From Thysanoteuthis rhombus (lineage: Eukaryota; Mollusca; Cephalopoda; Oegopsida; Thysanoteuthidae), in the NCBI GenBank assembly GCA_963457665.1, contig OY735206.1, forward strand, positions 21,158,008-21,222,007: DNA of 64,000 nucleotides, written 5' to 3'. Under the pieces are notes generated by a model. That model had not been told where the DNA came from, did no database searches, and saw nothing but the letters and a program-made list of their open reading frames with translations. Numbering within the stretch: position 1 is the first letter of the stretch; every line of letters begins with the position of its first letter. A program made the position numbers and the translations under genes. Shown one piece after another: positions 44,541 to 57,005 of the stretch.

Positions 44541-45104
44541 AAGATGAATATCCTCTACTAAATGCTAAAGCTCTGCAATGACTTATTTTTGCAAAACTGG
44601 AAGCTGCGATAAATGACAAGAATCAGTGAAAAATCACAGTGGAACAGGAAATGGGGGTGGCTGTTTCTAGTTTTAAGGAATTTGAATTACAGGATTCATT
44701 TGTTACCAAACTAACCAAGACACATGGATACAAACGCAGCTGTACAGTATTTCCTGACTTGGGACACAATTAAAATATCCTTATACACTAAGGGCACTGT
44801 GATTTGAAAAAGTTGAGCAATCACTGATACATTGTATAATTTCTGTTCTTAATTGTGCTTCGGGCACTTGGTATGTTATAGCGAAAGTCATTCTTTGTTT
44901 TATTCAACAGTCATAACCAGATAAGATCTAAGGTTAAATATCTAGCCAAATCGACTACTTAGGAAAGTAAAAAGTTTGCTGAATATTAACAAAAACCAGT
45001 GAAATCTTCTATTGCAGTAAAAGGATTATTTCTCAAATACTGAGATCATTTGCACTTATTTCATTAGACCATCAACAATAAATGATGGGAATCTCCGTTA
45101 TTAC

Positions 45105-45357
45105 AGTTCAATAGTTAATACAATAAAACTTCCATTTCATTCCGATTGATAGCAACTCAGTTCAATCTGAGTTAGAACTTGCAGCTCAATGGCTAAACTT
45201 CATAAAATTTTTGTCTCATTTTCATTGATTGTGAGTCGGGGCTTTTATTTTGCAATGGATTACTTGCAATTTATTTCTATATCCTTGCAATGGACGAGGG
45301 CTTTTACCAAGCAGTGAATAACTGTTACTCTTGCCACCTTCCAAAGTTAATACGTTA
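45105..45357 (-). repeat. Dispersed repeat family A, copy 5
   Basis: Reversed family A with two tandem subunits: 'ccgattgatagcaactcagt' and 'ttcattgattgtgagtcggg', 'cttttattttgcaatggatt', 'gggcttttaccaagcagtga' and 'ttgccacctt'. It is the fullest minus-strand copy. Confidence 0.8.
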
Positions 45358-45977
45358 ATATAAAACTAGTGTATTATATAAGAGAGAGACATTCAGGTGT
45401 TTTCTCCCTATCCTTCACTCTTCTCTGGTCTCGACTGATAAACAGATTTGCAATACTGTAGGTAGTCTATCAAGCTTTAATTTCTTCGGACGGATATCTA
45501 TATAACTCATTCCCTCTCAACAAATAGTCGCAATCAACAAAGTGTTGAAACCAATTTCCGGAGATCCTAGAATAAAACAGTATTCATCATCATCGTCCTT
45601 ACTTGAACACATTTGATCAACCTTTTCACAACGTCTTTTTCTAAGAAATTGTTACTATAGAACCAAAGCCTCAAGCAATGCTAAAAAGAGCACCTATTTT
45701 GCGCAGCATTGCTCAACTTAATCAAGTAAATTCTCATCTAATCGAAATGCTATAAAGAACTATATTTTGCTTTTGTTTTTACCTGAAGAGATCATTTTGT
45801 CACCTGGTATCATCTCCTCATAGACTAACAAATATCTAACAAAAAAGACTATTTTGGTCAATTTTTGATGAACGTGAAGGCAAAGCTAGTGGATTTCTGC
45901 CTAAATGCTATAAAGAGGAGAGGATAATCTATAGAAGTTTTCATATATTATAGTTTCAGCCACCCTAGAGCGTAGAT

Positions 45978-46478
45978 CAGTGTTTCTTGAACTGGTGAAT
46001 GACTCACCAAAGGGTAATTGAAATTATTTGGGAGGTCTATCAAACTAGAAAGATGAATGAAACATGAAGGGAGAGACTTTATTTACTCAGATATCTATAT
46101 TTTTCTATATTTTCTAAGAGAAGTAATTTTTGTGGTAAACATACATAATAAGAAAACATTATTTCTAAAGATCTAATTCCAAGTTTTGAGGCTGTTGTTT
46201 GCTAACTTAATACCAACTAGACAAATTCTAGTAGTATTTTTCTGGGTGCTTAATTTTTTGTCTCTCTTAGTTTTCTTCATATATTTTTAGAATGTTAAAA
46301 ATAGGTATAAAATAAATATGTAAGAAATGAGTTGATTTATGCTTTTTGCTCATGACACAAAATAAATAATGTATAAAAGAGAGAATAAACAGAAAATGAT
46401 CTAAAACATAAATTCAGTCATGGGTGAATTACAAAGACTCCGGTGTGAATGACACTGAAAAAGGTTAAGCAGCACTTG
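45978..46478. mobile_element. hAT-like MITE, copy 1 of a pair
   Basis: It starts 'cagtgtttcttgaactggtg' and ends near 'aaggttaagcagcacttg', imperfect terminal inverted repeats of hAT type. The interior is homologous along its length to 56,111-56,570 ('gtttgctaactt', 'gagaaatgagttNatNNatg', 'ctttttgct'). No target duplication was found. Confidence 0.7.
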
Positions 46479-46568
46479 ACCTATCCCTGGTGTTAAATAG
46501 AAATAAATGCTCAACACGCGAATATTCAGGGTGTTAGTCAGCGTTCTCATTAGCTGTTTAACAGGTAA

Positions 46569-46581
46569 CACCCCCCCCCCC
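46569..46581. repeat. Poly-C run
   Basis: About 12 C residues. Confidence 0.9.
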
Positions 46582-46909
46582 AACTAATTCCAATTTCTAA
46601 ATTAAGCCGAGTAAGTATTTTGAGATTTTGGCTTTCTTTTTAAAGTACAAAATAAAAATGAAAATGCTGAGCCCAGAAAATGTCCAAATCTTCCATCGAT
46701 TGGGGAAATCAAATTCCTGGCTAACAACCTGATATTGTACAGCAAATAATTCATGAATTTCATTGTTTTGTTTTCACTCTATGAGAGGAAATTTTTAGCT
46801 TTTAATAGAACAAAGAATTAAGGTCAGTCTATATCATGATGAATTAAAAATGAATCTATCATTTACGGCCCAAAAGCTTCAGTTATAGTAAGATATGTTA
46901 ATCCCTGCA

Positions 46910-47045
46910 AAGAAATTCAGGGATATATTTGAGTTTCTATAAAATTATTTCCCAAAGTACAGAACTAAGAATAAGGAGATATTTTTAACAGCAGAAGTGT
47001 TGCCTTTAACTTGTAGAAGTGCTCAGTGTGGCTAAAAGAAAATTT
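46910..47045 (+). repeat. Dispersed repeat family H, copy 3
   Basis: 'gaaattcagggatatatttg', 'ggagatatttttaacagcag' and 'gttgcctttaacttgtagaa' align with copies 1 and 2. Confidence 0.55.
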
Positions 47046-47095
47046 TAAATAGCTAAAAAATGGCCCAAATGTTTAAGCATCACATTCACCAAGTG
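47031..47095 (+). repeat. Dispersed repeat family D, fragment
   Basis: 'ggctaaaagaaaattttaaa' then 'aaatggcccaaatgtttaag' is the central part of family D, joined to the end of family H copy 3. Confidence 0.5.
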
Positions 47096-47951
47096 ATCTC
47101 CAGGAACCCCCCCCTATCCCCCAGTCACCCATTGGTGATGTTCCTGTTGTTACAGAGAACTTTTTTTTCATATCACACAGCTTATTATGTAAGTAGATCA
47201 AGAATGTACAGAAAGGAGTTCATGATGATCAAATTAAAGTACACCACATCATAGTGGATATGTCGTGCCAATCTGGTGAAATTTACTTTTTATAAAAAAA
47301 AGTTTTCACTTTGATTACATGAACTTATGATCATAAACAGTTGTTTTATGTCCTTCTTTTAATTAAATAAACTGATCAAATTGAAATATAAAGGTACATA
47401 TCAATTTCTTTTGTAAAAAAAAAAAAAAAAAAGTCTGATTTCATACACTTCTGATGGTGAAAAAATAGTTGCTTTAAACCCTTGTTTTAAAATGAACTCT
47501 TGATAAAATTAAAACAACCAATCAATCTTTTTTTTTTTTTAAAGTTATAAGTTTGCCAATTAGACCATGTAACCAATTCAACAAAGAACAGATACTCTCA
47601 ACAGAAAAAATAGCCATTAATAGAAAGGGATGGATATAAGACGAACAACAATGGTGCTGAACCTAAGCAGTTACCAAAAAGCCCAGAATGTTTTGGACAA
47701 CTTCCACAATACAACCGAGTACTTAGATAGGGAATCTTTATATTCTCCGATATATAACCAGAATAGATCAGTAAGTAAAAAAAATGCCGGATTACACAGT
47801 TTTCAGTGTAAACAAGTTCAAGCCAAACAACCAAATAAGGATTAATCGCATTGTAAGCACAAGAAATGATTGTCCAGACTGAGTGGCCAAAAACCAGACG
47901 GGGTTGCGGTAGCCGACACTCATAGATGAGGTAAACATTTATGATAGGCAC

Positions 47952-48098
47952 CTAGAACAGACGATAATCTTCTGACAGCCGTTGGGTTTCTTCATATCCA
48001 ACACTTCTCTCCAATCTATTCTTGAATACTTTTTATAGACATGCATATATTTGTTGGTCCCAGCTAATTTTGGCAGAAAACCAAACCGATAGAGAAGT
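47952..48098 (-). CDS. Candidate exon of unknown protein
   Basis: On the minus strand the acceptor-like 'ttgattattttgttatgcag' precedes 48098 and 'ttctaggtgcc' gives a possible donor after 47952. The 147 nt translate, after one leading base, into about 48 residues with mixed composition: 'LLYRFGFLPKLAGTNKYMHV', 'YKKYSRIDWREVLDMKKPNG' and 'CQKIIVCS'. The residue mix looks more protein-like than most frames in the window. I do not recognise the family. The donor (GTGCCT) is weak. A transposon-derived fragment is the main alternative. Confidence 0.25.
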
Positions 48099-48319
48099 CT
48101 GCATAACAAAATAATCAACAATAGCTTGCAAGATAAGCATGCTAGTCATCATTCAACAATAAGTATTATTCTTGCTAATTCATTTTAACTATATTAACTA
48201 GAAAGCACTCAGAGAGTGCAAACCTCTCTCACACCATCCACTAAATGTAAACTAAAGCAGAATCAGTACATATATAGCTATGATGCAGGGGAAAGGGGTG
48301 AAAAATTCCTGGACCAACT

Positions 48320-48400
48320 CAAAAATTGATCACTTTTTCCGTAGCTCATGGCCCACCCATTCATGAAATGACATTGGAATTCATCGAAAACTTTCGGAGG
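48320..48400 (+). repeat. Repeat fragment related to the 60.5 kb tandem locus
   Basis: 'tcaaaaattgatcacttttt', 'ccgtagctcatggcccaccc' and 'gaaatgacattggaattcat' correspond to 60,525-60,600 ('caaaattgaatcatttcctc', 'cctcatgacccatcc', 'aaatcacattggaagtcat'). Confidence 0.6.
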
Positions 48401-49960
48401 TATTGTGTGGACAACCAGACATGAGTGAATACATATACCCATCAACTTCATTGGTAAAGGTAAACGAGATTTTGTGAGTGTAAATAGGAAATAAGATATT
48501 TAGTCATTTTACCAATCAGTCCCTAGCAGATGTTTCCATATGTCTACATGATAAATACTTCTCTCTCTTTGCAACATTTGCATATCTCATGACATATGCA
48601 AAAACAATATCAAGTCATTTCAGGTTTCTTCCCACTCATCGAGCTCTTAAATTATCTACATGTCAGGGAAAAGCCTCACTCAACATAAGAGCACTATATA
48701 CATGCACCTATATTCGTAGATTTGAAAAGAATAGCAAACTCGCCATGGCAGTCATTGATTGAACAACCATCGCACCAAAATTTGTCATGTCATATAAGCA
48801 AAATTCCATTGCAGAATTAATATGGTCAGAATAAATTCTATACATGACATCACTGGCATTTTCCACTGGAAATCATCTAAAACAGAGTAAAGAAAAAAAT
48901 CTGGAGAATCTAGATGTTATTAATAAACCAGTTAAAATAAGACCTAAAACAAAAAAATAAACACACGAAATCATCTTTCCCAAAAGTGAAAAAAAAACAT
49001 TTTAAAAGAGGTCTAGTGGAGTATTGATGCCAATTTTCCAGTTTGTAGACAAAATAGTATGGCCAGAAACAAACCAATACACAAACACATATAAAAAAGG
49101 ATAGAGACTTTTGCCACCTTTGGTGACTATGGTGGTTCAATATTTCCATATTCATACCTTACAACTATTATTTTGAAAGGTAAAATGTATTCTTTAGTCT
49201 AGCCAAGTGTATATGTGTAGAGCCAAAACTCCAATGAAACAAAATAGCCTCAATCCTACTCACTTAAAAAAGCTAAAGGCTGGAGTGACGCCAGACAAAC
49301 TCTTGTTATCAATATATCTGATATTAAATTATATATGAAATAACAAATCAGCCTGGGGACAACAGAGGCGGCTGACCAGAACACATGGCGAAACAAAGTC
49401 TACCGAGCAACCTACCATGCTGAAGGAAACTGGAGAACAACAGCCACAACCACCCCTGCGACCATTGTAAAAAGACCTGCCTTTATAGCTGGCCATGTGA
49501 GGACCTGCAACAGACATTGTAAACCCTCAGAAATCTTAGTTTGAGAAGCCAAGCCATGATGTTACATACATGAGTGTGAATATCAGTGAATGGACAATCT
49601 ATATCCGACTGAATATGAAAATTCTAAAAACTATACAAATTCAAATTACACAAACTGTGGTTGCTCAATTTACAACAAAATAACGTCCGTGGCTGGCAAA
49701 ACATAGTTCCTATCAAAATGTATTTATAATTTTCACATGTATGAGTGCATGCAATATATCAACTCGTAAGTTCGTATAAAAAAATTTTAAATCAAATCAA
49801 GGGTAATAACCTCTGATCAAAGCATACTATTTTTCTCCTCACTTCCTTTTTGAAAAGGAGAAGAAAGAAAGAAAAAACTCACATAATTGAAAGAAAAATG
49901 GCTAACCGATTGGTACCCATGAGACAGTTAACACAGTAGAAATAGACAAGACAGACGGAA
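48400..49960. other. Unassigned stretch
   Basis: No element is recognised. A G+C-richer piece at 49,350-49,510 has a 62-codon minus-strand frame (49,329-49,517) with a GRRGGCGCC stretch but no splice support. Confidence 0.4.
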
Positions 49961-49964
49961 GGAT

Positions 49965-50085
49965 GAAATAAAAAGATCTACCGGTAAGACATGACAGAAA
50001 TCAGCAAAGTCGTAGTCGTCTTGGAAAGAGATAGGGAAAGGCCTTAGTCCAGATGTGGACTAATGATGGCTGATGATGATGAGTG
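49965..50085 (+). mobile_element. LINE 3' end with (TGA)n tail, decayed
   Basis: The frame ending in the TAA at 50061-50063 reads SWKEIGKGLSPDVD then stop. Non-LTR elements in many animals end with a W-(K/R)-x-x-x-K-(A/G)-L-x-P-x-x-D stop, followed by a short 3' region and a (TGA)n or (GAT)n tail. Here the tail is 'tgatgatgatgag' at 50071-50083. Upstream frames are broken. The tail type matches that of the SINE at 10,070-10,410. Confidence 0.65.
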
Positions 50086-50827
50086 GCAATTATAATAATT
50101 TTTGTAATATCCCTTAACAAGAACTGGCTAAAACTGATAAGGCAGTCATTTAATGAGATTCCAGATGGACATATATTTTCTAGTCTCTGCTTACAACTGA
50201 ATGACTATAGACATGGTCTCCCTTCTAAGATGGTCATGTCACCACTTCCTCCTTAAAATAACTACAATAACATATTATAATCTATAATATTATTACCAAA
50301 AGTAAACCATGAATCATCATCATAAACTATCATAATTTTAAGGACAATTTATGTTTCCTAAACTTACACCATTTTCATTTGACAGATTTCAAGCTGAGCT
50401 TTTTTTGCATTTTCTTTTTTTTAGTATAACAACACAAATGCCACCTTTAGTGGTCATTAATCTTGATGTCAAGTCATTTCTTATTCAAAGAATTTATACC
50501 CTATTTATTCCAAGATTTGCAAATAAATAAATAAGAGGAACTACTGCACAATCAGCATTTAATATATTTTGAGTTATCTCAAAAAAATCGGACCACAACG
50601 ATATAGATTATCAAAAAGAGTGTGACTCTACATTGTAATTATTAAGTTATAAATTGGACTGCTTTTTTCTCTAAGTTAGTGGAATACTACTCCCACAAAA
50701 ATCTTACTCTGATGCAATTTGGGCTGTTACAATGATGAAGTTTATAAATATTTTTACATTTATTATCAGACTAACTACAATCTGCCAAAGTTGACAGATT
50801 GTAGCAAGTCTAATAATGAATTTAGGA

Positions 50828-50842
50828 CATATATATATATAT

Positions 50843-50897
<55 letters not shown>

Positions 50898-50898
50898 A
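50828..50898. repeat. (AT)n/(AC)n compound microsatellite
   Basis: Alternating blocks of TA and CA dinucleotides over ~70 bp; the frames over it are repeat translation. Confidence 0.95.
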
Positions 50899-51945
50899 CA
50901 GACAGATATACACACAGAGATAAGAATGCTTGGGGTAAATTCAGAAGCACCAATTCTAAAATGAAGAAATCATTAGCTGAATTTTCTTCATCCTCTGTGT
51001 AAAAAGAACCTTCTATTAAAAGCCAGCCTTTAGGTCTATCTGTCAAGTGCCAATCATCAAGCTAACAGATCGTGCAGCAGGAAGCTCCTCCAAATAGAAC
51101 CAACTTGATAAACGAGAATTCTTACAATATTGCCTTCATACAAACAGTATTTTACTTGGTTGACATTTCCTAAACAAGTAGGTTTTCATTTTTTTTCTCC
51201 TCTTATTCTAAAACCAATATCTTGCTCTCCATTTCCCTATCTACCTATAAGCAATTATAGCAATCCAACATCATCAAGTCTTCAGAAATCAGTTGTTATA
51301 TACATGGAAACATTTTTTTTTTTTTCCAATTTTGGAGTTTTTCAATTCTAGAAAATTATCTTCAATTCACATTTGAATGCATTTTGGTTCCTTCCAAATA
51401 TATGAAATATGGATCAATGGATGTTTTGGTACAAAACAAAAACAAGCTTGGCTGTGCTACGGTCAAACTCCATTGCTTCCTTGAAATCTAGAAGTTTAAC
51501 AAAACAGAATTCATTTCTCCAGACAATATTATTCGAAAAATGTATGTCTCATTTCAACTCCTTTATTAATAGTACCCGTAAATGGGATTAGCAAACTTTA
51601 GCAAAACGAGTCGACCTGAGTTAGGCTTTAAAAATGGGAATGGGTTCGTCATCAGTTTTTGTGAATGTCATCATCACTGATCATAAAAGTTGTCCCTGTT
51701 TTTTGGTTTGGTCATTGTCATTGTCATTTTTGTTATAAAACTCAATAGAAAGATTCAGACAAAAAAAACATCAAGTCTTTCCTTTGAATTAACCCACAAT
51801 TTCTGAAAATTGAGATTCTGAATTTGTATTTTTGTTGAAATGGAAACCATAAATTTCAACATAAAAACAATGCAAAATTGATAAGTTTCAAAGAAACTGA
51901 TCTGGTTTTTCACTCAATAAATATCGTCAAGTGACCATCTCTTAG

Positions 51946-52258
51946 CAGCATGCCATGTTGGGATGATCAATTGGATAATTGGAAGAAGGGCCATTTGATA
52001 GACAGTGATCACTAAGAATGTCCAATTTAAAAAAAAAAATGAGCATGAATGCTGATGGATACAAGATGAGGGACCAATTTAGCATACAGTTACATTGCAA
52101 ATTGAATCCCCCCAATAAAAACCTATTTTGGAGGGGAGGAGGGAGAAGTTTGAAAAAAAAAAAAAAGGGTTTTTACATATATAAAGAGTATATAATCAAA
52201 TTTTTAGATACGTGATACACAGCCAGCCACACAAGCTCAAAAACTGAAGAATCCTATG
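51946..52258 (-). repeat. Dispersed repeat family B, copy 6 (long form)
   Basis: Reversed family B: 'agcagcatgccatgttggga', 'gacagtgatcactaagaatg', 'gagggaccaatttagcatac' and, upstream in the element, 'aagctcaaaaactgaagaat'. Confidence 0.75.
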
Positions 52259-52587
52259 CCGACAGTTTTAGATGACTGTTTCCAACTATGCTTCACAGAT
52301 TATTTAATGATAGTAATAAAAACATATCAGAGATAAATTTTCAGATGTTGTTTTGTTTTGACAGATTTATGTCACTTAGAAAAATAGTTTGTTCTTTTAG
52401 TGACAACTATTCTTCAAATAAAAGAACAAATTTAGTAACGCATGCCATGTGAAGGTGTGACTATTTGACACAGCAGTCTTCATAGGGATTATATATACAA
52501 AGCAATATTATAGGCACAAAGAATTATGGAATTTGCACTGAAAAATATGGAGGAATAAAACTGTACTTTTGCTGATTCATACAAACC

Positions 52588-52640
52588 TGCAGATATATTT
52601 GAATTGCTATTGATGATTATCTAAAAAAAAAAAAAAAAGA
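52588..52640 (+). repeat. Dispersed repeat family H, head fragment
   Basis: 'gcagatatatttgaattgct' matches the family H start block; an A16 run follows. Confidence 0.4.
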
Positions 52641-53084
52641 AACTATACGTATAATTTCATTGAGAAAACCCTACAAAACCCAAGAAAAAGTTTTTGAACA
52701 CGGTGTCCCTATGCTATCACATTTCATCAGAACAGAGTTATCTTTCCTTGACGTGTTGGCTAGGAAATTTCAGGAATGTAAATGGTTCAAGAGGGTGATA
52801 TTATATATATGCGTGTGTGTGTATGTTATACATCATGTCAATGCCCTCAATAAAACAAGTACAGATATTAAGACTACCCTAAAAAAAAAAATAAGCTGAA
52901 TATTAGAATCATAGCTTAAAAGGACATAGTACTTCATCAACATTGCTGGAGACTCAAGGTGAAATAACTGGGTTCTTTTTTCAAATCCATTAATCCCTCT
53001 GACCGTCACAAATCATTGGTGAATAATTGATTTTCATAAAATAAATGAAATAAACTAACAAATAGAAAGAAAAACATTCTATTT

Positions 53085-53150
53085 CTCTACCGTAGATGAA
53101 GGCCGTAGAGTACAACGGCCGAAACGTTGTATGAAAAACAACCAAGATGA
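53085..53150 (+). mobile_element. Hammerhead-ribozyme-like relic (Penelope-type element)
   Basis: 'gtagatgaaggccgtagagt' and 'acaacggccgaaacgttgta' can be laid out as a hammerhead core. GATGA (53095-53099) corresponds to the end of CTGATGA. GGCCGT (53101-53106) pairs with ACGGCC (53115-53120) as stem II with an 8-nt loop, then GAAAC (53121-53125), then GTTGT pairs with ACAAC (53137-53141) as stem III. The first two bases of the CTGATGA core and the U before the cleavage site are not conserved, so it is probably inactive. Penelope-like elements and retrozymes of animals are known to carry such ribozymes. Confidence 0.55.
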
Positions 53151-53514
53151 GGATAGTCCAAACAATAATAGAGATAATGAAAAACATTCTGTATGTAAGA
53201 TTTTTAGTTAAATTTCACATAGTTAAATTTTACGTAGTAATATCTTGACTGCTTTAAGACTGAAAAGCTTTCAATACTAATCAGAGAAAAAATTCAACAT
53301 CTTTAGTGTTTAAAGCTACAAAGCTTTCCAGACTGTATACTTATAGTAGAGGTTGAAATGGATACGGTAAAAATATGTACCTACTTTTCTGTCGATTTTT
53401 AGCAACTTCTCCACATTCTCTAACTCAAGGACTTAGTTAATTACTTTAAAGCTGTCAATAGTGTGAATAAATGAAAACGCCAAATCAACTATATCTCAAA
53501 TTCAATTAAATAGT

Positions 53515-53615
53515 TGAAGAGTCCATTTTTTCAAGTGGTGACGAGGAGATATTTTTATCAGAAAGATTGTTCCTCTAAGTGGAAGAGTCCATTGTTAAAA
53601 AGAGAAATGAACGAA
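53515..53615 (+). repeat. Dispersed repeat family H, tail fragment
   Basis: 'ggagatatttttatcagaaa', 'gattgttcctctaagtggaa' and 'gagtccattgttaaaaagag' match the second half of family H copies 1 and 2. Confidence 0.6.
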
Positions 53616-54129
53616 CAAAAAAAAAAAAAACCCATTGTTCTTCATTTCAGTAGATAGATGCCAAGTGGAAATAAATATATCAATGTAAAACAAAATTCAA
53701 CCTAACTCCTGTAAGTTGATCCAAATGCAAAAAAGCAAATCTTTAGATGTCAGATTCTCCATTATGGCTATTCTTGAGAAGAAAGCCAATGCATGAATTT
53801 GGTTCTTCCATGATGCTATATTTTTGTAAAGTACTCTGGGCTTTACAAACATCCAAGAAATGCTTTCTGGGACATCAATCAAAACCAGGAATGAATAGAA
53901 TAGAAAATATCCAAATGCTTTTCCTTTACCTTAGAGATAGTAATTTCCGAGGGGAATATAAACACATACGCCTACTTTCAGGTAATTCAAGAAGGAAAGA
54001 CGCAAAGAAGGGAAGACGCAAAGAAAGAAAGACCCAAGGTTCTAAACATCGCTCATCATTTCCTACATCAAAGAACAGATATGGAACCAGAAGTACATTA
54101 ACGTAGCACCAGTTGGGAATAAACATTTC

Positions 54130-55590
54130 AACCAGATTTTCAAGAACAGAAATAGATGAAAGAAATGATTCATTATATCAATTTTGACAACTATTTACCT
54201 TCCTCTTAATTTCTAATAATAAATAATCATAAAAACTGGGTTACAATACTTCATCTATTAAAATTAATAGCAAAAATTCATATTGAACAGATTTGGACAG
54301 ACAAAAATTTTGAAACCAAAATCAAACAAAACAAGGATCAGCATATTGACTTTTTTAAGGCGGATGAAACATCAACGCAGACTCTCCAACAATAACGATA
54401 CGTCCAAAAAAACTCCCCGAAGAAATAGATCGATTCAATGACCAGTTGATGAAGAGCACCCAGCAATAACTCAGAACAGATTCTACCATTATGAACAGAT
54501 ATCAATGCCGTAATTGGGAAGAAAAACAGAAAAGCAAGAAAGAAGAAGCCAGAGATGAAGGAATGTGGAAAAGACTGGTGAACAATCTACATGTGATGCC
54601 TTAGCAGAGACAGCTTCACCCTACCCGATGTCAGCATCATGATGCACTGCTGTTTTGCCCAATTGATTTAGAAATCCTCATTGGTTGCTGTATTTTATTT
54701 ACCAAATCCAGAGATTTCCCAATGGCAAAATCCAAAGATTTTCCTTCTTCAGTCTGATCCAAGTTGTGCAACTGGCAATAATTGGGAGCTGGAAAGTAGA
54801 TTAAGACAACAAAATACAAACAAAATGATTGAGGAAAGGAAGACAGAAAAATAAGATTTCCAGGAAAAGTCAAAAACCTGTTTGTTGATTTGCACGAGTC
54901 GAATTCGGGTTGAGATTAACTGAGACTGAAATAAGTTTCCACAGGAAATAGGATTTAATAACCGTAGTTTGAGTTGTTTGGTATAAATTTGTGCAATCTT
55001 CAGATAGGCACACAAACACAATATATGATCTAGATCTGAGGATTTCAACCTTCCCCTCCCTACTAGATAGACCTCGTCTCCATGTGCCAGGCCTCCACCT
55101 CTAACAGCTTTGATTAAATAATCTGTTCGAAATAGGGACTGCATATATGTGAAAATTTTCTTCCCAATATATTATGTGCATCATGATTTAGGGCAGATAG
55201 TTGTTCAGAGGATTCCTAAAATAATCAGAGAAATTCCAACTCTTTTCCTGTAGACCCCTACTGGGCCATCCCTTTGCAGTTATTCATGCCACCCTGGTTG
55301 AGAATGAAAATCACTGGTCCTAACCAGTCAAGTGGGCTGTTCTTGAGGAACTCTGCATATCAATATGCGTATGTCTCTGGATGCTCCTGGTCACATTTTG
55401 AGGCTACATCCTCAAAGATTTGCATGAATACACTACTAGGTACCATCTATAAAACTTCTTTTTTTTTTTTCAAAAACATACTTTTTGGGGACATCTGTAG
55501 TTATTTTGGACCAAAAATGCCAAAATCTTCTACTGGAATTTTTTAAAGATAATTTCAGATGTAAGATCTATTTATTTTTTTCTTCAGATA
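54130..55590. other. Unassigned stretch
   Basis: No recognised element. A 131-codon minus-strand frame at 54,749-55,144 has no recognised domain and no clear splice or start context. Confidence 0.4.
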
Positions 55591-55599
55591 ATTGGATCT

Positions 55600-55690
55600 G
55601 GTAAACATGCGGCTCACACCGATTCATTTATGCAAGGTACAGATATGTACCATCATTTTTGACAGCACGGGTATACTGGTATAAAATATA
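55600..55690 (-). repeat. Dispersed repeat family C, fragment
   Basis: 'accgattcatttatgcaagg' is the reverse complement of the family C start ('ccttgcataaatgaatca'). Confidence 0.5.
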
Positions 55691-56110
55691 TTTGCCTCAC
55701 GCAATGGCAGAGATAGTTTCTCAGTTGAAGGGCACCAACCATAGATGAATTCATAACATCAAGTTGTTGTTGCTGATGAAATGTCAAATAAACACATGAT
55801 GATGAATATTTTGTTATGACATTACAGGATACTGTCAATCTGTGCTGTTTTTACTATTGCAAGGAGCAGCATCACTCACAAAGGAGAATGTAAGTGTCTG
55901 GGTGACAGGAGTTATAAGCTGAGTTATTCTGCTGACTAAGTTGAAACAGTACAGATGTTGAAATAACAAATGATGGTAGCCAACCACGGAAAAAAAAACA
56001 ACCTTTCTCACAGCAGAAACAAACACAATTATTCACATGACATGGCATTGACACTAATTTTACAAGGACTAAAACAAATATTTAAAAAGAAAGATAATTT
56101 AGCTTTGTTG

Positions 56111-56570
56111 CAATGATTCTTCAACTGATGAATGAATCACCCATGGGTAAATGACATTTTTGGGTGAATGAAACTGTAGGGATGAATGAAGAGTGAATGA
56201 CTCAAATATTTCTCTAGACTTGAAAAAAAATTATCTGTTGTAGACAAGAAATAAGAAAGAATTAGATTCTTGGAAATGATATTCAGCTCAAAGACTATTT
56301 GCTAACTTTATATAAACTAGAGGATTCTAATTTTTTTGTGTTCATTTTTTGACACTCCTAGTTCTCTTTTCATATTTTTGGGATGCTCAAAAAACTAGGA
56401 AAAAATAAACACTTGAGAAATGAGTTAATGCATGCTTTTTGCTGATACAAAATGAATTCTGTACAATATCATTCCCATGAAACAACATAGAGAAATTTAG
56501 CCACAGGTGAATGAAATTTTGTAATTAAGACTTGAGAGAGACTGACACAGAACGAGTTCAAGAACCAGCA
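56111..56570. mobile_element. hAT-like MITE, copy 2, with target duplication
   Basis: It starts 'caatgattcttcaactgatg' and ends 'gagttcaagaaccagca', inverted repeats of each other. The flanks 'ctttgttg' (56103-56110) and 'ctttattg' (56571-56578) agree at 7 of 8 bases, fitting a hAT target duplication. It is homologous to 45,978-46,478 throughout and has no transposase. Confidence 0.8.
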
Positions 56571-56917
56571 CTTTATTGTAAAAGTTATCTCTCCAAGATT
56601 AGTTTGAGTTATGAGTTTAATCTCACACAGTATGAAAATTAAAAACTAAACTGCAAGATATATAAAAAAAAAAAATACGGTAATACTAGAATATATACAA
56701 AGAAGCTATTAAATCAAGAATGTATATATGGGTCTCTTTATTTTTGAGACATCTTTACATTATCCGACAACATTTCAAAGTTCCTACAAGAGAAAAAGAA
56801 GCTACATTTTGGAATATTCAGTTCACTCCAGCATAAACAAGAAGAAAAATTTGTTTAAGATTTTACATTCAACCAGAGTTTAAAATTGTATCACAATCTT
56901 GATAAGTTCAAAATGCA

Positions 56918-57005
56918 CTAATACCTCAGTGAGTACTCCAGATATGTTCCTAAAACTGTAGCGCTAAACAAAACATTGCTATAAGGGGTCATTATAACAC
57001 AGCTT
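56918..57005. mobile_element. Possible pogo/Tigger-like end
   Basis: 'aatacctcagtgagtactcc', 'atgttcctaaaactgtagcg' and 'aacattgctataaggggtca' resemble a pogo-type end. No mate is found. Confidence 0.4.

Noticed and set aside
47598-47951. 117-codon minus-strand frame just downstream of the candidate exon at 48.0 kb
   Set aside because: It is in another frame, has no splice link I could define and no recognised domain.
54749-55144. 131-codon minus-strand frame
   Set aside because: No recognised domain or exon border; the length is within what is expected in 64 kb.
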